Positions 1-8,473 of a stretch of DNA of 64,000 nucleotides are shown in pieces; the stretch's first letter is position 1; each line of letters starts with the position of its first letter. A program made the position numbers and the translations under genes. The stretch is from Actinomyces sp. AC-20-1 (GTDB lineage: Bacteria; Actinomycetota; Actinomycetes; Actinomycetales; Actinomycetaceae), in the NCBI RefSeq assembly GCF_023369555.1, contig NZ_JACJVC010000002.1, positions 184,318-248,317 on the forward strand, in the 5' to 3' direction. A model generated the notes under the pieces. The model had not been told where the DNA came from and ran no database searches. It saw only the letters and a program-made list of their open reading frames with translations.

Positions 1-162
1 GGGCCGGGGCCCCGCCCACGGGGTGGCGGGCGTGTCCTGGGCGCCCAGGCGCGCCAGCAGGAGCGTGAGGGCGGTGCAGGCCGCCCACACGAGGAGCACC
101 TGCAGGGGGCGGGGCAGCCGCACGAGGGGCCGGTGCGGCGCCGTGCGCGGCGGCGGGGGCAT
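1..162 (-). CDS. Putative membrane protein, N-terminal fragment
   Basis: An open frame reads leftward from an ATG at 162 (or an in-frame GTG at 174) and leaves the window, so only about 54 residues are visible. They form a Pro/Arg-rich cytoplasmic start followed by one hydrophobic stretch (LLVWAACTALTLLLA, about residues 24-38) that looks like a first membrane segment. It is divergent from purK, with about 50 bases between the starts. The fragment is too short to name a family. High GC makes spurious frames common here, so the gene itself is only moderately supported; the membrane segment and divergent layout argue for it. Confidence 0.45.
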   Translation of the reverse strand, partial: MPPPPRTAPHRPLVRLPRPLQVLLVWAACTALTLLLARLGAQDTPATPWAGPRP

Positions 163-196
163 GTGGTCGGGCACCGCCCCAGCCTATGCGGCCGGG

Positions 197-202
197 TAGC
201 CT
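197..202 (+). promoter_or_regulatory. purK -10 element, leaderless type
   Basis: TAGCCT fits the actinobacterial -10 pattern TANNNT and ends 7 bases before the GTG at 210. That spacing puts transcription initiation on or next to the start codon, which favours GTG 210 over the upstream ATG at 186. Confidence 0.6.
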
Positions 203-209
203 GGCCCGC

Positions 210-1571
210 GTGAGCGCTCCCACGGCTGCCGCCGCCCGTCGTCCCGCCCCCGTCGTCGCCGTCATCGGCGGCGGCCAGCTGGCCCGCATGATGCAGGAGG
301 AGGCCAGCGCCCTCGGCATCCACCTGCGCGCGCTCGTCGAGGCGGCCGACGGCTCCACCGCCCAGGTCGTCGTCGACGCCCCCGTCGGCGGGGCCGGGGA
401 CGCCGGGGCCGTGCGCGCCCTCGTGGCAGGAACCGGCACCCGGGCCGACCCGTCCAGCGCCCCGCGGCTGCAGGCGGCCGTGCCCGCCGACGTCCTCACC
501 TTCGAGCACGAGCACCAGGACTCCGACCTGCTGGCGGCCCTCGTCGCCGAGGGCGTCTCCGTCCAGCCGGGCCCCGACGCGCTCCTGCTCGCCCGCGACA
601 AGATCGCCATGCGCCGTGCCATGACCGAGGTCGGCGCCCCCCAGCCCGCCTGGGCCGAGGTCACCGGCACCGCCGAGCAGATCCGCGACGGCATCGAGTC
701 CTTCGCCTCGCGCCACGGCTGGCCCGTCGTCCTCAAGACCCCCCGCGGCGGCTACGACGGACACGGCGTCCTCCTCGTGCGCAGCACCGATGAGCTGCAC
801 GACGGCGAGGCCGCCACCTGGGTCACCGCCACCGCCGCGGCGGCCACGGGCGGTGGCGCCCCTGGGCCCGTCGGCACCGGCGGTGGCAGCCTCGGCGGTG
901 GCGCGGTCACCAGCCTGCTCATCGAGCAGGCCGTGCCCTTCACCCGCGAGCTCGCCGTGCTCCTGGCCCGCAGCCCCAGCGGCGAGACCGCCGTGTGGCC
1001 CGTCGTCGAGTCCGTCCAGGCCGACGGGATCTGCGCCGAGGTCATCGCCCCCGCCCCCGGGCTCGACGACGCCGCCACCGAGCTCGCCCGGGCCACCGCC
1101 CTCGCCATCGCCGAGCACTCTGGCGTCACGGGCGTCCTCGCCGTCGAGCTCTTCGCCGTCGAGGCCCACGGTGAGCCCACCCGCCTGCTCGTCAACGAGC
1201 TCGCCATGCGCCCCCACAACTCGGGCCACTGGACCCAGGACGGCGCCGCCACCAGCCAGTTCGCCCAGCACCTGCGGGCCGTGCTCGACCTGCCCCTGGG
1301 CTCCACCGAGCCGACGGCGGCCGCCACCGTCATGGTCAACCTCCTCGGTGGGGAGCAGGAGCCCGACGACGGCGCCTGCGCGCGGGCGCTCGCGGCCGAC
1401 CCCGGCGCCAGGATCCACCTCTACGGCAAGCAGTGGCGGCCCGGGCGCAAGCTCGGGCACGTCAACGTCACCGTCCCCGGCGACCCGGCCTCACCGGCCC
1501 CGCCCGAGCCCGTCGCCGAGGCCCGCCGCCGCGCCCGCGCCGTCGTCGCCGTCCTGCGCGGCGAGGCCTGA
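210..1571 (+). CDS. purK: N5-carboxyaminoimidazole ribonucleotide synthase PurK
   Basis: PurK uses ATP and bicarbonate to carboxylate AIR to N5-CAIR in de novo purine synthesis. The 453-residue product has the N-terminal GGGQLARMM motif, an ATP-grasp core ([14 protein letters not shown]) and the family signature RPHNSGHWT. It is longer than typical PurK (about 350-390 residues), partly because of a Gly/Ala-rich insertion near residues 205-235 ([18 protein letters not shown]), probably a surface loop. GTG 210 is preferred because a leaderless-type -10 sits just before it; an in-frame ATG lies at 186. purE follows 32 bases downstream, so the two form the usual purine operon, unrelated to the glycan genes beyond. 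Confidence 0.95.
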   Translation: MSAPTAAAARRPAPVVAVIGGGQLARMMQEEASALGIHLRALVEAADGSTAQVVVDAPVGGAGDAGAVRALVAGTGTRADPSSAPRLQAAVPADVLTFEHEHQDSDLLAALVAEGVSVQPGPDALLLARDKIAMRRAMTEVGAPQPAWAEVTGTAEQIRDGIESFASRHGWPVVLKTPRGGYDGHGVLLVRSTDELHDGEAATWVTATAAAATGGGAPGPVGTGGGSLGGGAVTSLLIEQAVPFTRELAVLLARSPSGETAVWPVVESVQADGICAEVIAPAPGLDDAATELARATALAIAEHSGVTGVLAVELFAVEAHGEPTRLLVNELAMRPHNSGHWTQDGAATSQFAQHLRAVLDLPLGSTEPTAAATVMVNLLGGEQEPDDGACARALAADPGARIHLYGKQWRPGRKLGHVNVTVPGDPASPAPPEPVAEARRRARAVVAVLRGEA

Positions 1572-1603
1572 CCACCACCCCTGAGCACCCTGGAAGGACC
1601 CTC

Positions 1604-2131
1604 ATGAGCACTCCCGCCGCCAGCCCCGTCGTCGGCATCGTCATGGGCTCCGACTCCGACTGGCCCACCATGCAGGCTGCCGCCGGCGCCCTCGACGAGC
1701 TCGGCATCGCCTACGAGGCCGACGTCGTCTCCGCCCACCGCATGCCCACCGAGATGATCGACTACGGGCGCAGCGCCAGCGCGCGCGGCCTGCGCGTCAT
1801 CATCGCGGGGGCCGGCGGCGCCGCCCACCTGCCCGGGATGCTCGCCGCCGTCACCGAGCTGCCCGTCATCGGCGTGCCCGTGCCGCTGCGCCACCTCGAC
1901 GGCATGGACTCCCTGCTCTCCATCGTCCAGATGCCCGCCGGCGTGCCCGTCGCCACGGTCTCCATCGGCGGGGCCCGCAACGCCGGCCTGCTGGCCGCGC
2001 GCGTCCTCGGCGCCGGGGAGGGGGAGGAGGCGCAGCGCCTGCGCGCGGCCATGCGCGACTTCCAGGCCGAGCTCGGCCGCGTCGCCCACGCCAAGGGGGC
2101 GGCCCTGCGCGAGCGCTGCGCTCAGGGCTGA
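1604..2131 (+). CDS. purE: N5-CAIR mutase PurE
   Basis: PurE converts N5-CAIR to CAIR, the step after PurK. The 175-residue protein is normal length for class I PurE. It shows the substrate-binding GSDSDWP motif near the N-terminus, SAHRMP, the glycine-rich [11 protein letters not shown] loop and PVIGVPVPL. The ATG at 1604 has a good ribosome-binding site, GGAAGG at 1592-1597. It is co-transcribed with purK. The stop codon lies inside a potential hairpin (2123-2156). Confidence 0.97.
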   Translation: MSTPAASPVVGIVMGSDSDWPTMQAAAGALDELGIAYEADVVSAHRMPTEMIDYGRSASARGLRVIIAGAGGAAHLPGMLAAVTELPVIGVPVPLRHLDGMDSLLSIVQMPAGVPVATVSIGGARNAGLLAARVLGAGEGEEAQRLRAAMRDFQAELGRVAHAKGAALRERCAQG

Positions 2132-2156
2132 GGGCGGGGGCTGTCACTCAGCCCTG
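2123..2156 (+). terminator. Possible hairpin at the end of purE
   Basis: CAGGGCTGAG (2123-2132) can pair with CTCAGCCCTG (2147-2156): a perfect 10-bp stem with a 14-base loop that includes the purE stop codon. No U-tract follows. The right arm overlaps 2152-2161, which can instead pair with 2233-2242, so the two structures exclude each other. Confidence 0.4.
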
Positions 2157-2194
2157 GTCAGAACCCCCGCCGGGCCCTCAGGGCTACACGGAAA

Positions 2195-2210
2195 CCGCGG
2201 AATTCCGCGG
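2195..2210. promoter_or_regulatory. 16-bp perfect palindrome upstream of galE
   Basis: CCGCGGAATTCCGCGG is a perfect palindrome 74 bases before the galE start. It sits inside a wider inverted repeat with arms CCCTGGTCAG (2152-2161) and CTGACCAGGG (2233-2242). The symmetry suits a dimeric DNA-binding protein, and the position suits control of galE. No regulator can be assigned. Confidence 0.45.
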
Positions 2211-2272
2211 AACCGATCGTCGGCGGCGATCTCTGACCAGGGATCCGTGACACCCGCCCCCGGCCGCCCGTC

Positions 2273-2278
2273 TAGGCT
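2273..2278 (+). promoter_or_regulatory. galE -10 element, leaderless type
   Basis: TAGGCT ends 6 bases before the ATG at 2285. It matches TANNNT at leaderless spacing, and no Shine-Dalgarno sequence is needed or seen. Confidence 0.6.
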
Positions 2279-2284
2279 AGGGCC

Positions 2285-3283
2285 ATGAGCATCCTCGTTG
2301 CCGGTGGCGCCGGCTACATCGGCGCCCACGTCGTCCGTCTCCTGCTCGAGCGCGGCGAGGAGGTGATCGTCGTCGACGACCTGTCCTACGGCAGCCCCGA
2401 GCGCGTCGAGGGCGCCACCGTCGTCGAGCTCGACGTCGCCTCCGGTGAGGCCCCGACCGTCCTCACCGACCTCATGGAGCGCCGCGGCGTCACCGCCGTC
2501 ATCCACTTCGCCGCACGCAAGCAGGTCGGCGAGTCCGTCGCCCGGCCCGCCTGGTACTACCAGCAGAACGTCGGCGGCCTGGCCCACATGCTGCTCGCCA
2601 TGGAGCAGGCCCGCGTGGACCGGATGATCTTCTCCTCCTCCGCCGCCGTCTACGGCATGCCGCCCGTGGAGACGGTCCGCGAGGACATCGACTGCCACCC
2701 CATCAACCCCTACGGGGAGACCAAGCTCATCGGCGAGTGGATGATGGCCGACGCCGAGCGCGCCTGGGGGCTGCGGTGGGCGGGCCTGCGCTACTTCAAC
2801 GTCGCCGGCGCCGGCTGGGACGACCTGGGGGACATGGCGACCCTCAACCTCATCCCCATGGTCCTCGACCGCCTCGTGCGGGGCGAGACCCCGAAGATCT
2901 TCGGCACCGACTACCCGACGCCGGACGGCACCTGCATCCGCGACTACATCCACGTGCGCGACCTCGCCACCGCCCACATCGCCGCCCTGGACTACCTGGC
3001 CTCCGGCCGGCCCATGGAGGAGCACGTCTTCAACGTCGGCACCGGCCAGGGCGCGAGCGTGCGCGAGGTGGTCGACAAGTGCGTCGCCGTCACCGGCCTG
3101 GACCTCGTCCCCGAGGAGCTCGACCGCCGTGCGGGCGACCCCCCGCAGCTCATCGGCGACGCCTCGCGCATCACCCGGGTCCTGGGCTGGCACGCCGAGC
3201 ACGACCTCGACGACATCGTCACCTCCAGCTTCAGCGCCTGGCAGGCGGACCCGAACCGCCCGCACTTCGGCCCGCGCGACTGA
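2285..3283 (+). CDS. galE: UDP-glucose 4-epimerase GalE
   Basis: Interconverts UDP-glucose and UDP-galactose. The 332-residue extended SDR protein has the NAD-binding GGAGYIGAHV motif at residues 7-16, an SSSAAVYG serine region near 117-124 and the catalytic YxxxK (Y143, K147). The length is typical of bacterial GalE. It would supply UDP-Gal for glycan synthesis and for the Glf mutase at 30149. It appears monocistronic, from a leaderless promoter to a strong terminator. Substrate specificity (UDP-Glc versus UDP-GlcNAc) cannot be settled from sequence alone. Confidence 0.9.
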   Translation: MSILVAGGAGYIGAHVVRLLLERGEEVIVVDDLSYGSPERVEGATVVELDVASGEAPTVLTDLMERRGVTAVIHFAARKQVGESVARPAWYYQQNVGGLAHMLLAMEQARVDRMIFSSSAAVYGMPPVETVREDIDCHPINPYGETKLIGEWMMADAERAWGLRWAGLRYFNVAGAGWDDLGDMATLNLIPMVLDRLVRGETPKIFGTDYPTPDGTCIRDYIHVRDLATAHIAALDYLASGRPMEEHVFNVGTGQGASVREVVDKCVAVTGLDLVPEELDRRAGDPPQLIGDASRITRVLGWHAEHDLDDIVTSSFSAWQADPNRPHFGPRD

Positions 3284-3288
3284 CGCAT

Positions 3289-3336
3289 CACGACGGCGGC
3301 CGGCCACCCATGACGGGGTGGCCGGCCGCCGTCGTG
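3289..3336. terminator. Strong bidirectional terminator, galE / LCP gene
   Basis: A perfect 21-bp inverted repeat: arms 3289-3309 and 3316-3336 around a 6-base loop (ATGACG). It sits between two convergent genes, starting 6 bases after galE and ending 18 bases before the end of the LCP gene. The GC-rich stem without a U-tract is common in actinobacteria, and it can work from either side. Confidence 0.85.
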
Positions 3337-3353
3337 CCGGGGCGCCGGTCCTC

Positions 3354-4874
3354 TCAGCCGGAGAGCCGGTTGAAGTCCTCCGGGGTGAGCGTCCCGTCCC
3401 GCAGGGACTCGAAGAAGCCCGGGGCCGTCGTGCCCTCGAGGAGCACGGCCGAGCCGATCCCCCCGGGCTCGTAGTCGAGGGACTCGATCGGGGGTGCGCC
3501 CGTCAGGCCGCTGCCCGAGGCGCTGCGGAAGGCCAGGAGCATCCTCGCCAGGTCGAGCGTGCGCATGTCCTCGTCCACCGTGAGCGTGGAGGCGCCGGCC
3601 TCGACGAGAGCGTCCTGGCGCGTGAGGGACAGGAGTGTCCGGGTGCTCATCGCCTCGGAGACGACGGCGGAGACGACGGCGCGCTGGCGCAGCGCCCGGC
3701 CGATGTCCCCCAGGGGGTCGGACTTGCGCATGCGCGAGTAGGCCAGGGCCCGCGTGCCGTCCACCCTCTGGCACTCGCCGTCGGCCGTGTGCCACACGAG
3801 CCCGGAGTCGGGGTCCTCGACGTCGTAGTCCAGGCACACCTCGACACCGCCGACGGCGTCGACGAGTGAGGTGACGCCCCCCATGCCGACCTCGACGTAG
3901 TGGTCCACGGTCAGCCCGGTGAGGTCCTCGACCGTCTCGACCAGGAGCGGGGCCTCGCCGTAGGCGTAGGAGGCGTTGATCTTGTCCCCGCCGTAGCCGG
4001 GGACCTCGACGTAGGTGTCGCGCGGCAGCGAGACGAGCGCCGCGGTGCCGTCCTGGGCGCGGTGCAGGAGCATGATCGAGTCGGCCCGCGCGCCCTCGGC
4101 CTCGTCCTGGACAGCGCCGTCGGCTCGCGAGTCCGAGCCGACGATGAGCCACGTCTCCCCGCTCGTGTCCGCGGCCCCGGAGAGCGCGTCCACGCGCCCG
4201 ATCGACTCCTCGACGCGGTGCGCGAGCCACAGCACGCGCCCCCCGACGAGGGCCAGCACGAGGACGAGGACGGCTGCGAGCCAGCGAAGCGGGCGCACCC
4301 GACGGCGTCGGCGCGGCCGGGCCGTGTCGGTCCGCGGTACGGGTGGGCCGGCCGGGTGGAGCGGGGCCTGCGCCCAGGGGTCGCCCTGGGCGGCCCGGGT
4401 GGGCGGGGGCGCTGCCGGGACCCGCTGTGGGTGGGGGGCACCGGGCTGGTGGACGGAGCGGCGCACCGGGTAGGCGGTCGGCCCGCCGGAGGAGGCTGCC
4501 CGCGGGGGAGGGGACAGCGCGCCGGAGCGCGTGGCGCCGGCCGCCGGCAGCGCCCGGGTCCGCTCGACGCCGTCCTGCCCGCGAGGCGCGAGAGGGACGA
4601 CGGAGGAGCCCGCGCGTGCGCGGGAGGCGTGGGGGCGCCGAGGCGTGCCGGAGTCCCGCGGCGGCAGCGAGGAGGGCAGGGGCTGGCGGCTCTGGGCAGC
4701 GGCAGGGGGAGGGCCCTGGCGGCGTCGGGGAGCGGGGGCCGGGGCGGCCGCACCACCTGCGCCCCGGGCCCGGGGCGGTGTCGCGGGTGGTTCGCGGCGC
4801 ACACGGCGCCAGCCCGGGGCGCCGGAGCCGGGCGCGAAGGAGGGGGGCAGGTCGCCCGAGTCAGTCGAGCTCAT
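3354..4874 (-). CDS. LytR-CpsA-Psr family glycopolymer ligase with long N-terminal tail
   Basis: LCP proteins move polyprenyl-linked glycopolymers onto peptidoglycan outside the membrane. This 506-residue protein starts with about 190 residues of Pro/Arg/Ala-rich, probably disordered cytoplasmic sequence. One membrane segment follows (about 196-218, WLAAVLVLVLALVGG), then an extracellular LCP domain from about 245. Family features are SDSRADG, the conserved Arg-Asp in SLPRDTYVEVPG (about 282-293), DKINASYAYG and the late YSRMRKSDPLGDIGRALRQR stretch. It lies 49 bases downstream of a second LCP gene and is probably co-transcribed with it. The long basic tail is unusual and might be a regulatory platform (inference). 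Its polymer substrate is unknown. Confidence 0.9.
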   Translation of the reverse strand: MSSTDSGDLPPSFAPGSGAPGWRRVRREPPATPPRARGAGGAAAPAPAPRRRQGPPPAAAQSRQPLPSSLPPRDSGTPRRPHASRARAGSSVVPLAPRGQDGVERTRALPAAGATRSGALSPPPRAASSGGPTAYPVRRSVHQPGAPHPQRVPAAPPPTRAAQGDPWAQAPLHPAGPPVPRTDTARPRRRRRVRPLRWLAAVLVLVLALVGGRVLWLAHRVEESIGRVDALSGAADTSGETWLIVGSDSRADGAVQDEAEGARADSIMLLHRAQDGTAALVSLPRDTYVEVPGYGGDKINASYAYGEAPLLVETVEDLTGLTVDHYVEVGMGGVTSLVDAVGGVEVCLDYDVEDPDSGLVWHTADGECQRVDGTRALAYSRMRKSDPLGDIGRALRQRAVVSAVVSEAMSTRTLLSLTRQDALVEAGASTLTVDEDMRTLDLARMLLAFRSASGSGLTGAPPIESLDYEPGGIGSAVLLEGTTAPGFFESLRDGTLTPEDFNRLSG

Positions 4875-4923
4875 GACAGGAGGACCTCACGGGGGATCGG
4901 GGGCATGACGGGCGGTGCAGGGC

Positions 4924-6225
4924 CTACTGCTGGAGGTTGTAGCAGGCGGTGGCGGGGTCCTCGGCGGGGGCCTCGCCCTCCCCGGAGGGGACGGCCTCCT
5001 CGAGGGTGTCACCGGAGGCGGCCCCGTCGCCGGAGCCGTCGTCCGAGTCCGCTCCGGTGCCCCCGGACGGAACGCTCCCGTCACCCTGGACGGAGACGGA
5101 CTCGTCGGGCACGGGGGTGTCGTTGATGAGCGCCTCCCACACGGCCTCGGCCTGCCAGGAGGGCACGACGCGGTTCTGGGGGTCCGAGGGGGCCGGCGCG
5201 AAGGGCATCGTCACGAACCGCACGTTGCCCATGCCGATGGAGGCGATGGACTGGGCGAGACCCGCCAGCGTCGGCAGCGAGCCGATGCCCGGCGAGGTGG
5301 TGAGCGTCGCCAGCGCGCTGCGGGCGAAGGAGTACAGGTCCGTGGCCGAGGTCAGCAGGTTCTTCTGCTGGGCCGTGCGCAGCATCGCCGCCATGAGGTT
5401 CTGCTGGCGGCCGATGCGGTTGAGGTCCGAGCCGTCGTAGCCGACGCCGTAGCGCACGCGCGCGTACTGCACCGCCGTCATCCCGTCCATGTGGTAGCAG
5501 CCGGCGTCGAGCACGAGCCCCGTGTGGTCGGGGTCGTCGATGTCCTCGTCGACGTAGACCTGCACGCCCCCCAGGGCGTCGACCATGGTGGACAGGCCCG
5601 AGAAGTCCACGACCATGTACTCGTCGATGTAGAGGCCCGTCAGCTGCTCGACGGTCTTGATCGTGCAGGCGGCCCCTGCCGCGACGGCCTCGGGCGAGGA
5701 GCTTTCGCCCGCACCGTTGGAGAAGGCCGAGTTGAACATGGTGTCGTACTGGGCGTAGGTCTCGGTGCCGTCCGCCTGCGTGCACGAGGGGATGTCGAGG
5801 AGCGTGTCGCGGGGGATGGAGACGACCTCGATCCGGGAGCGGTCCGCGGAGACGTGGAGGATCATCGCCGTGTCCGAGCGGGCGACGGCGACGTCGTCAG
5901 TGCCGTCGGCGCCGTCGATGTTGTTGGCCCCCGAGCGCGTGTCCGATCCCATGACGAGGATGTTGACGGCCCGGCCGGCGTAGCTGTCCTCCACCGCCTC
6001 CTCGGTGGCGTCGGCGCGCGTGGGCCGGTCCGATCCGAGGAGGTCGTTGACGTCGATGCGGTTCACCTGGCTCTGCAGGTCGTGGTAGCTGATCGCCGCG
6101 AAGGAGGTCGCGAAGAGCACGACGGACAGCAGGACGAGGAGGATCCTGCGCCCGGTACGGCGGGCGAGGTCCTGCGCGGCATGCCGTGCGAGCGGCCGGA
6201 GCGAAGAGGGCACGAGCGAGATCAT
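4924..6225 (-). CDS. LytR-CpsA-Psr family glycopolymer ligase
   Basis: Second LCP protein, 433 residues from the ATG at 6225; an in-frame GTG at 6273 would add 16. A membrane segment near the N-terminus (ILLVLLSVVLFATSFAAI) is followed by an extracellular LCP domain with VMGSDTRSG, the Arg-Asp motif SIPRDTLLDIPS, VDALGGVQVYVDEDIDDPD and RVRYGVGYDGSDLNRIGRQ. The last 60 or so residues are an acidic Gly/Ser-rich tail. It is the first gene of a two-LCP operon and is divergent from the WbbL-like gene at 6385. An LCP gene beside wbbL is also found in mycobacteria, where LCP proteins link arabinogalactan to peptidoglycan through a rhamnose-containing unit. A similar role for a rhamnose-linked glycan is inferred. 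Confidence 0.9.
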   Translation of the reverse strand: MISLVPSSLRPLARHAAQDLARRTGRRILLVLLSVVLFATSFAAISYHDLQSQVNRIDVNDLLGSDRPTRADATEEAVEDSYAGRAVNILVMGSDTRSGANNIDGADGTDDVAVARSDTAMILHVSADRSRIEVVSIPRDTLLDIPSCTQADGTETYAQYDTMFNSAFSNGAGESSSPEAVAAGAACTIKTVEQLTGLYIDEYMVVDFSGLSTMVDALGGVQVYVDEDIDDPDHTGLVLDAGCYHMDGMTAVQYARVRYGVGYDGSDLNRIGRQQNLMAAMLRTAQQKNLLTSATDLYSFARSALATLTTSPGIGSLPTLAGLAQSIASIGMGNVRFVTMPFAPAPSDPQNRVVPSWQAEAVWEALINDTPVPDESVSVQGDGSVPSGGTGADSDDGSGDGAASGDTLEEAVPSGEGEAPAEDPATACYNLQQ

Positions 6226-6372
6226 AGGGAACGCCGCTGGGAAATCCGTGGATATCGTTCCCCGTCCCCGCACCGGGCGGAGGCTCGGTCAGGTGCGCGG
6301 GACGGTGCGCGGGCCTGTCGCGGCCCGGTTCCGACAGCCCGGTCCGGCCCTGTCCGCGGTGGCCGCTTCGGC

Positions 6373-6378
6373 TAGGCT
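6373..6378 (+). promoter_or_regulatory. -10 element of the WbbL-like gene, leaderless type
   Basis: TAGGCT ends 6 bases before GTG 6385, the same layout as galE. It fixes the GTG as the probable start. Confidence 0.6.
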
Positions 6379-6384
6379 CCGCCT

Positions 6385-7257
6385 GTGAGCGCAGAACCCA
6401 CCGGGACGATCCGGGTCGTGACCGTCGCCTACAACCCCGGCGACGAGCTCGACCGCTTCCTCGCCTCCGTGCCCGCGGCGACTGCGAGGAAGGTCACGCT
6501 CGTCATCGCCGACAACGGCACCGAGCGCCACCTCGTTGACGAGCTCGCCGCACGCCACGGGGCCCGGGTCGTGCGCGGCGGGGACAACCTGGGCTACGGC
6601 GGCGGCGCCAACCTGGCCGCCGCGGGGCTGACGGAGGACTGGCTCGTCGTCGCCAACCCGGACACCGTCTGGCGCCCGGGCAGCCTGGACCGGCTCGTGG
6701 AGGCCGGCGAGGCGGACCCGACGGCCGGCTGCCTGGGTCCGCGCCTGCTCAACCCCGATGGCACCGTCTACCCGTCCGGGCGCGCCCTGCCGACCCTCGT
6801 GGGCGGGGCCGGGCACGCGCTGCTGACCCGGCTCTGGCCCTCCAACCCCTTCTCCACCGCCTACCACGCGCAGGACGGCAACGACGCGGTCCGCCAGGTC
6901 GGCTGGCTCTCGGGCGCCTGCCTCCTCCTGCCCCGGCACGTGTGGCAGGCCCTGGGGGGCTTTGACGACGGCTACTTCATGTTCTTCGAGGACGTCGACC
7001 TGGGGGCCCGTGTGAGCCGGGCCGGCTGGCGCAACATCCAGGTGCCCGAGGCGGTCGTCGTCCACGAGCAGGGCGCCTCCTGGAAGGCCCGCCCCGAGAG
7101 GATGATCCGGGCGCACCACGCCTCGGCCCGGCGCTACATGCGCGGGGTGTACGACGCCCCGTGGCAGGCGCCCGTGCGCTGGGCGGTCACCGGGGGCCTG
7201 TGGCTGCGCGAGGAGGTCGAGGTGCGCGCCGCCCGCAGGGCCGGTCGCACGCGCTGA
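6385..7257 (+). CDS. GT2 rhamnosyltransferase, WbbL-like
   Basis: A 290-residue family 2 glycosyltransferase without membrane segments. Motifs: VTVAYNPGDEL at the N-terminus, the nucleotide-binding ADNG, GGDNLGYGGGANLA, the metal-binding-type NPDT, and GGFDDGYFMFFEDVDLGARV, which carries the catalytic-base ED pair of the rhamnosyltransferase-type GT2 group. It resembles mycobacterial WbbL, which adds rhamnose from dTDP-Rha to GlcNAc-PP-decaprenol. The adjacent LCP gene and the full dTDP-rhamnose pathway in this window support that reading. Acceptor and linkage are inferred. It is monocistronic. Confidence 0.8.
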   Translation: MSAEPTGTIRVVTVAYNPGDELDRFLASVPAATARKVTLVIADNGTERHLVDELAARHGARVVRGGDNLGYGGGANLAAAGLTEDWLVVANPDTVWRPGSLDRLVEAGEADPTAGCLGPRLLNPDGTVYPSGRALPTLVGGAGHALLTRLWPSNPFSTAYHAQDGNDAVRQVGWLSGACLLLPRHVWQALGGFDDGYFMFFEDVDLGARVSRAGWRNIQVPEAVVVHEQGASWKARPERMIRAHHASARRYMRGVYDAPWQAPVRWAVTGGLWLREEVEVRAARRAGRTR

Positions 7258-7281
7258 CCGGTCCCGGACGGTCCGGGCCGG
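7258..7281. terminator. Possible terminator between convergent genes
   Basis: CCGG-T-CCCGGA (7258-7268) can pair with TCCGGG-CCGG (7272-7281) around a 3-base loop with one bulged T. It starts right after the GT2 stop codon and lies before the end of the opposite DUF2304 gene. Confidence 0.45.
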
Positions 7282-7307
7282 CTCTCAGACAGGGCCTGGT
7301 CCGGGGC

Positions 7308-7709
7308 TCAGTCCCGTTCCGGCTGCACCGCCACCGCACCGGGCGGAGCGTCCTCACCGCGCCGGGCGTCGTCGTCGGCCGCCTCCATGAGGGCGATCCG
7401 GCGCGCGAGCCGCGTCACCTGACGCTCGAGGGCCGCGTTGCGACGGAAGGAGGACAGCATCTGGGCGAGGAAGGCCACCGCCAGGGCGTACAGCAGCAGA
7501 TCCGTCCCGCGGCCGACCCCCACCAGGTGCGCCAGGTGCGTCATGAGGCTCGGGGTGGCGATGGACACGACGGCGAAGGCGACGAAGCCGAGCGTCACCA
7601 GCCGCCGGGCGGCCTGGTGGCGCGAGCCCCCCGGGACACGGTAGATGAGCCAGCCGATGACGGCGACGGCGACGATGAGGACGACCTGGATGACGATCTT
7701 TGAGCTCAT
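7308..7709 (-). CDS. DUF2304 small membrane protein, GacJ-like partner
   Basis: A 133-residue protein with three predicted membrane segments (about 6-23, 39-55, 69-85) and a charged C-terminal helix (NAALERQVTRLARRIALME) that could form a coiled coil. The layout fits DUF2304. In group A Streptococcus the small membrane protein GacJ partners with the GT2 enzyme GacI, which makes GlcNAc-P-undecaprenol, and raises its activity. Here the gene lies 22 bases after a GT2 gene on the same strand, and the same pairing recurs at 49554-50692. A role as membrane partner of the adjacent transferase is inferred. Confidence 0.75.
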   Translation of the reverse strand: MSSKIVIQVVLIVAVAVIGWLIYRVPGGSRHQAARRLVTLGFVAFAVVSIATPSLMTHLAHLVGVGRGTDLLLYALAVAFLAQMLSSFRRNAALERQVTRLARRIALMEAADDDARRGEDAPPGAVAVQPERD

Positions 7710-7731
7710 GACGGTGCTCCTGCCCGGCTCC

Positions 7732-8427
7732 TCAGGAGAAGACCAGGTCGACGAGGATGTTGACGGAGTTCCACAGGGACTGCCCCTTGGCCCGGGAGTA
7801 CTCGGTGTAGGCGATCCTCACCGGGTGCTCGGCCCAGGCCAGGCCCGTCGCCCCCAGCTGGCGCACGATCTCCGAGGCGTGCGCCATGCGGTTCTGGCGC
7901 AGCTGGACCCGTTCGAGGGCGTCGCGGCGGATGACGCGCAACCCGTTGTGGGCGTCGGTCAGGCGCATGCCCGAGCTGTGTGAGGACACAGCCGCAGCGG
8001 TGCGCAGGACCAGGCGCTTGGCCCAGCCGACCTGCGTGGAGCCGTCGAGGAAGCGCGAGCCCAGGACGAATCCCAGGTCCTCCTTCCTCGAGTGCTCCAC
8101 CATGGTGGCCGCGTCGTCCACGGAGTGCTGGCCGTCGGCGTCGAAGGTGACCGCCCAGCGGGCGCTGGTGCGCTCCAGGACGTAGGTGAAGCCCGTCTGC
8201 AGGGCGGCCCCCTGCCCGAGGTTGACCGGGTGGCGGACAACGACGGCGCCCGCCGCAGCAGCCTCGGCGGCCGAGGAGTCCGTCGAGCCGTCGTCCACGA
8301 CGACGACATGGGGGAAGACGCGGCGCGCCCCCTCGATGACGCCGCGCACCACCGGGGCCTCGTTGTAGAGGGGGATGACGAGCCAGACGTCGGTCAGGGG
8401 GGAAACGGGGTCCGTGTGGTCGTTCAT
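7732..8427 (-). CDS. GT2 polyprenyl-phosphate sugar transferase, DPM1/GacI-like
   Basis: A 231-residue GT2 protein with WLVIPLYNEAPVVRGVI, VVVDDGSTD, NLGQGAALQTGF, FDADGQHSVDD (DxD) and GSRFLDGS, the set seen in dolichyl- or undecaprenyl-phosphate sugar transferases. It has no C-terminal membrane segments, so it probably docks on the membrane through the DUF2304 protein encoded 22 bases downstream. Start: ATG 8427 is chosen because an extended -10 (TGCGACAAT, 8443-8435) ends 7 bases before it; ATG 8436 is the upstream alternative. The sugar donor is unknown. Confidence 0.85.
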   Translation of the reverse strand: MNDHTDPVSPLTDVWLVIPLYNEAPVVRGVIEGARRVFPHVVVVDDGSTDSSAAEAAAAGAVVVRHPVNLGQGAALQTGFTYVLERTSARWAVTFDADGQHSVDDAATMVEHSRKEDLGFVLGSRFLDGSTQVGWAKRLVLRTAAAVSSHSSGMRLTDAHNGLRVIRRDALERVQLRQNRMAHASEIVRQLGATGLAWAEHPVRIAYTEYSRAKGQSLWNSVNILVDLVFS

Positions 8428-8434
8428 CAGCGGC

Positions 8435-8443
8435 ATTGTCGCA
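8435..8443 (-). promoter_or_regulatory. Extended -10 of the GT2/DUF2304 operon
   Basis: On the minus strand TGCGACAAT ends 7 bases before ATG 8427. The same GTGCGACAATGCC string occurs upstream of the GT4 gene at 17719, which supports it as a promoter element. Confidence 0.45.
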
Positions 8444-8473
8444 CAAGGGTCACGGAAGGCGGCGCGGTGGGCC

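Noticed and set aside
2144..3307. Long minus-strand open frame antisense to galE
   Set aside because: Lies wholly opposite a well-supported galE, has a Val/Asp/Gly-biased composition typical of antisense frames in GC-rich DNA, and shows no domain.
4915..6375. Plus-strand frame of about 486 codons antisense to the second LCP gene
   Set aside because: Repetitive Arg/Gly/Val/His-rich translation without domains; the LCP gene opposite is clear.
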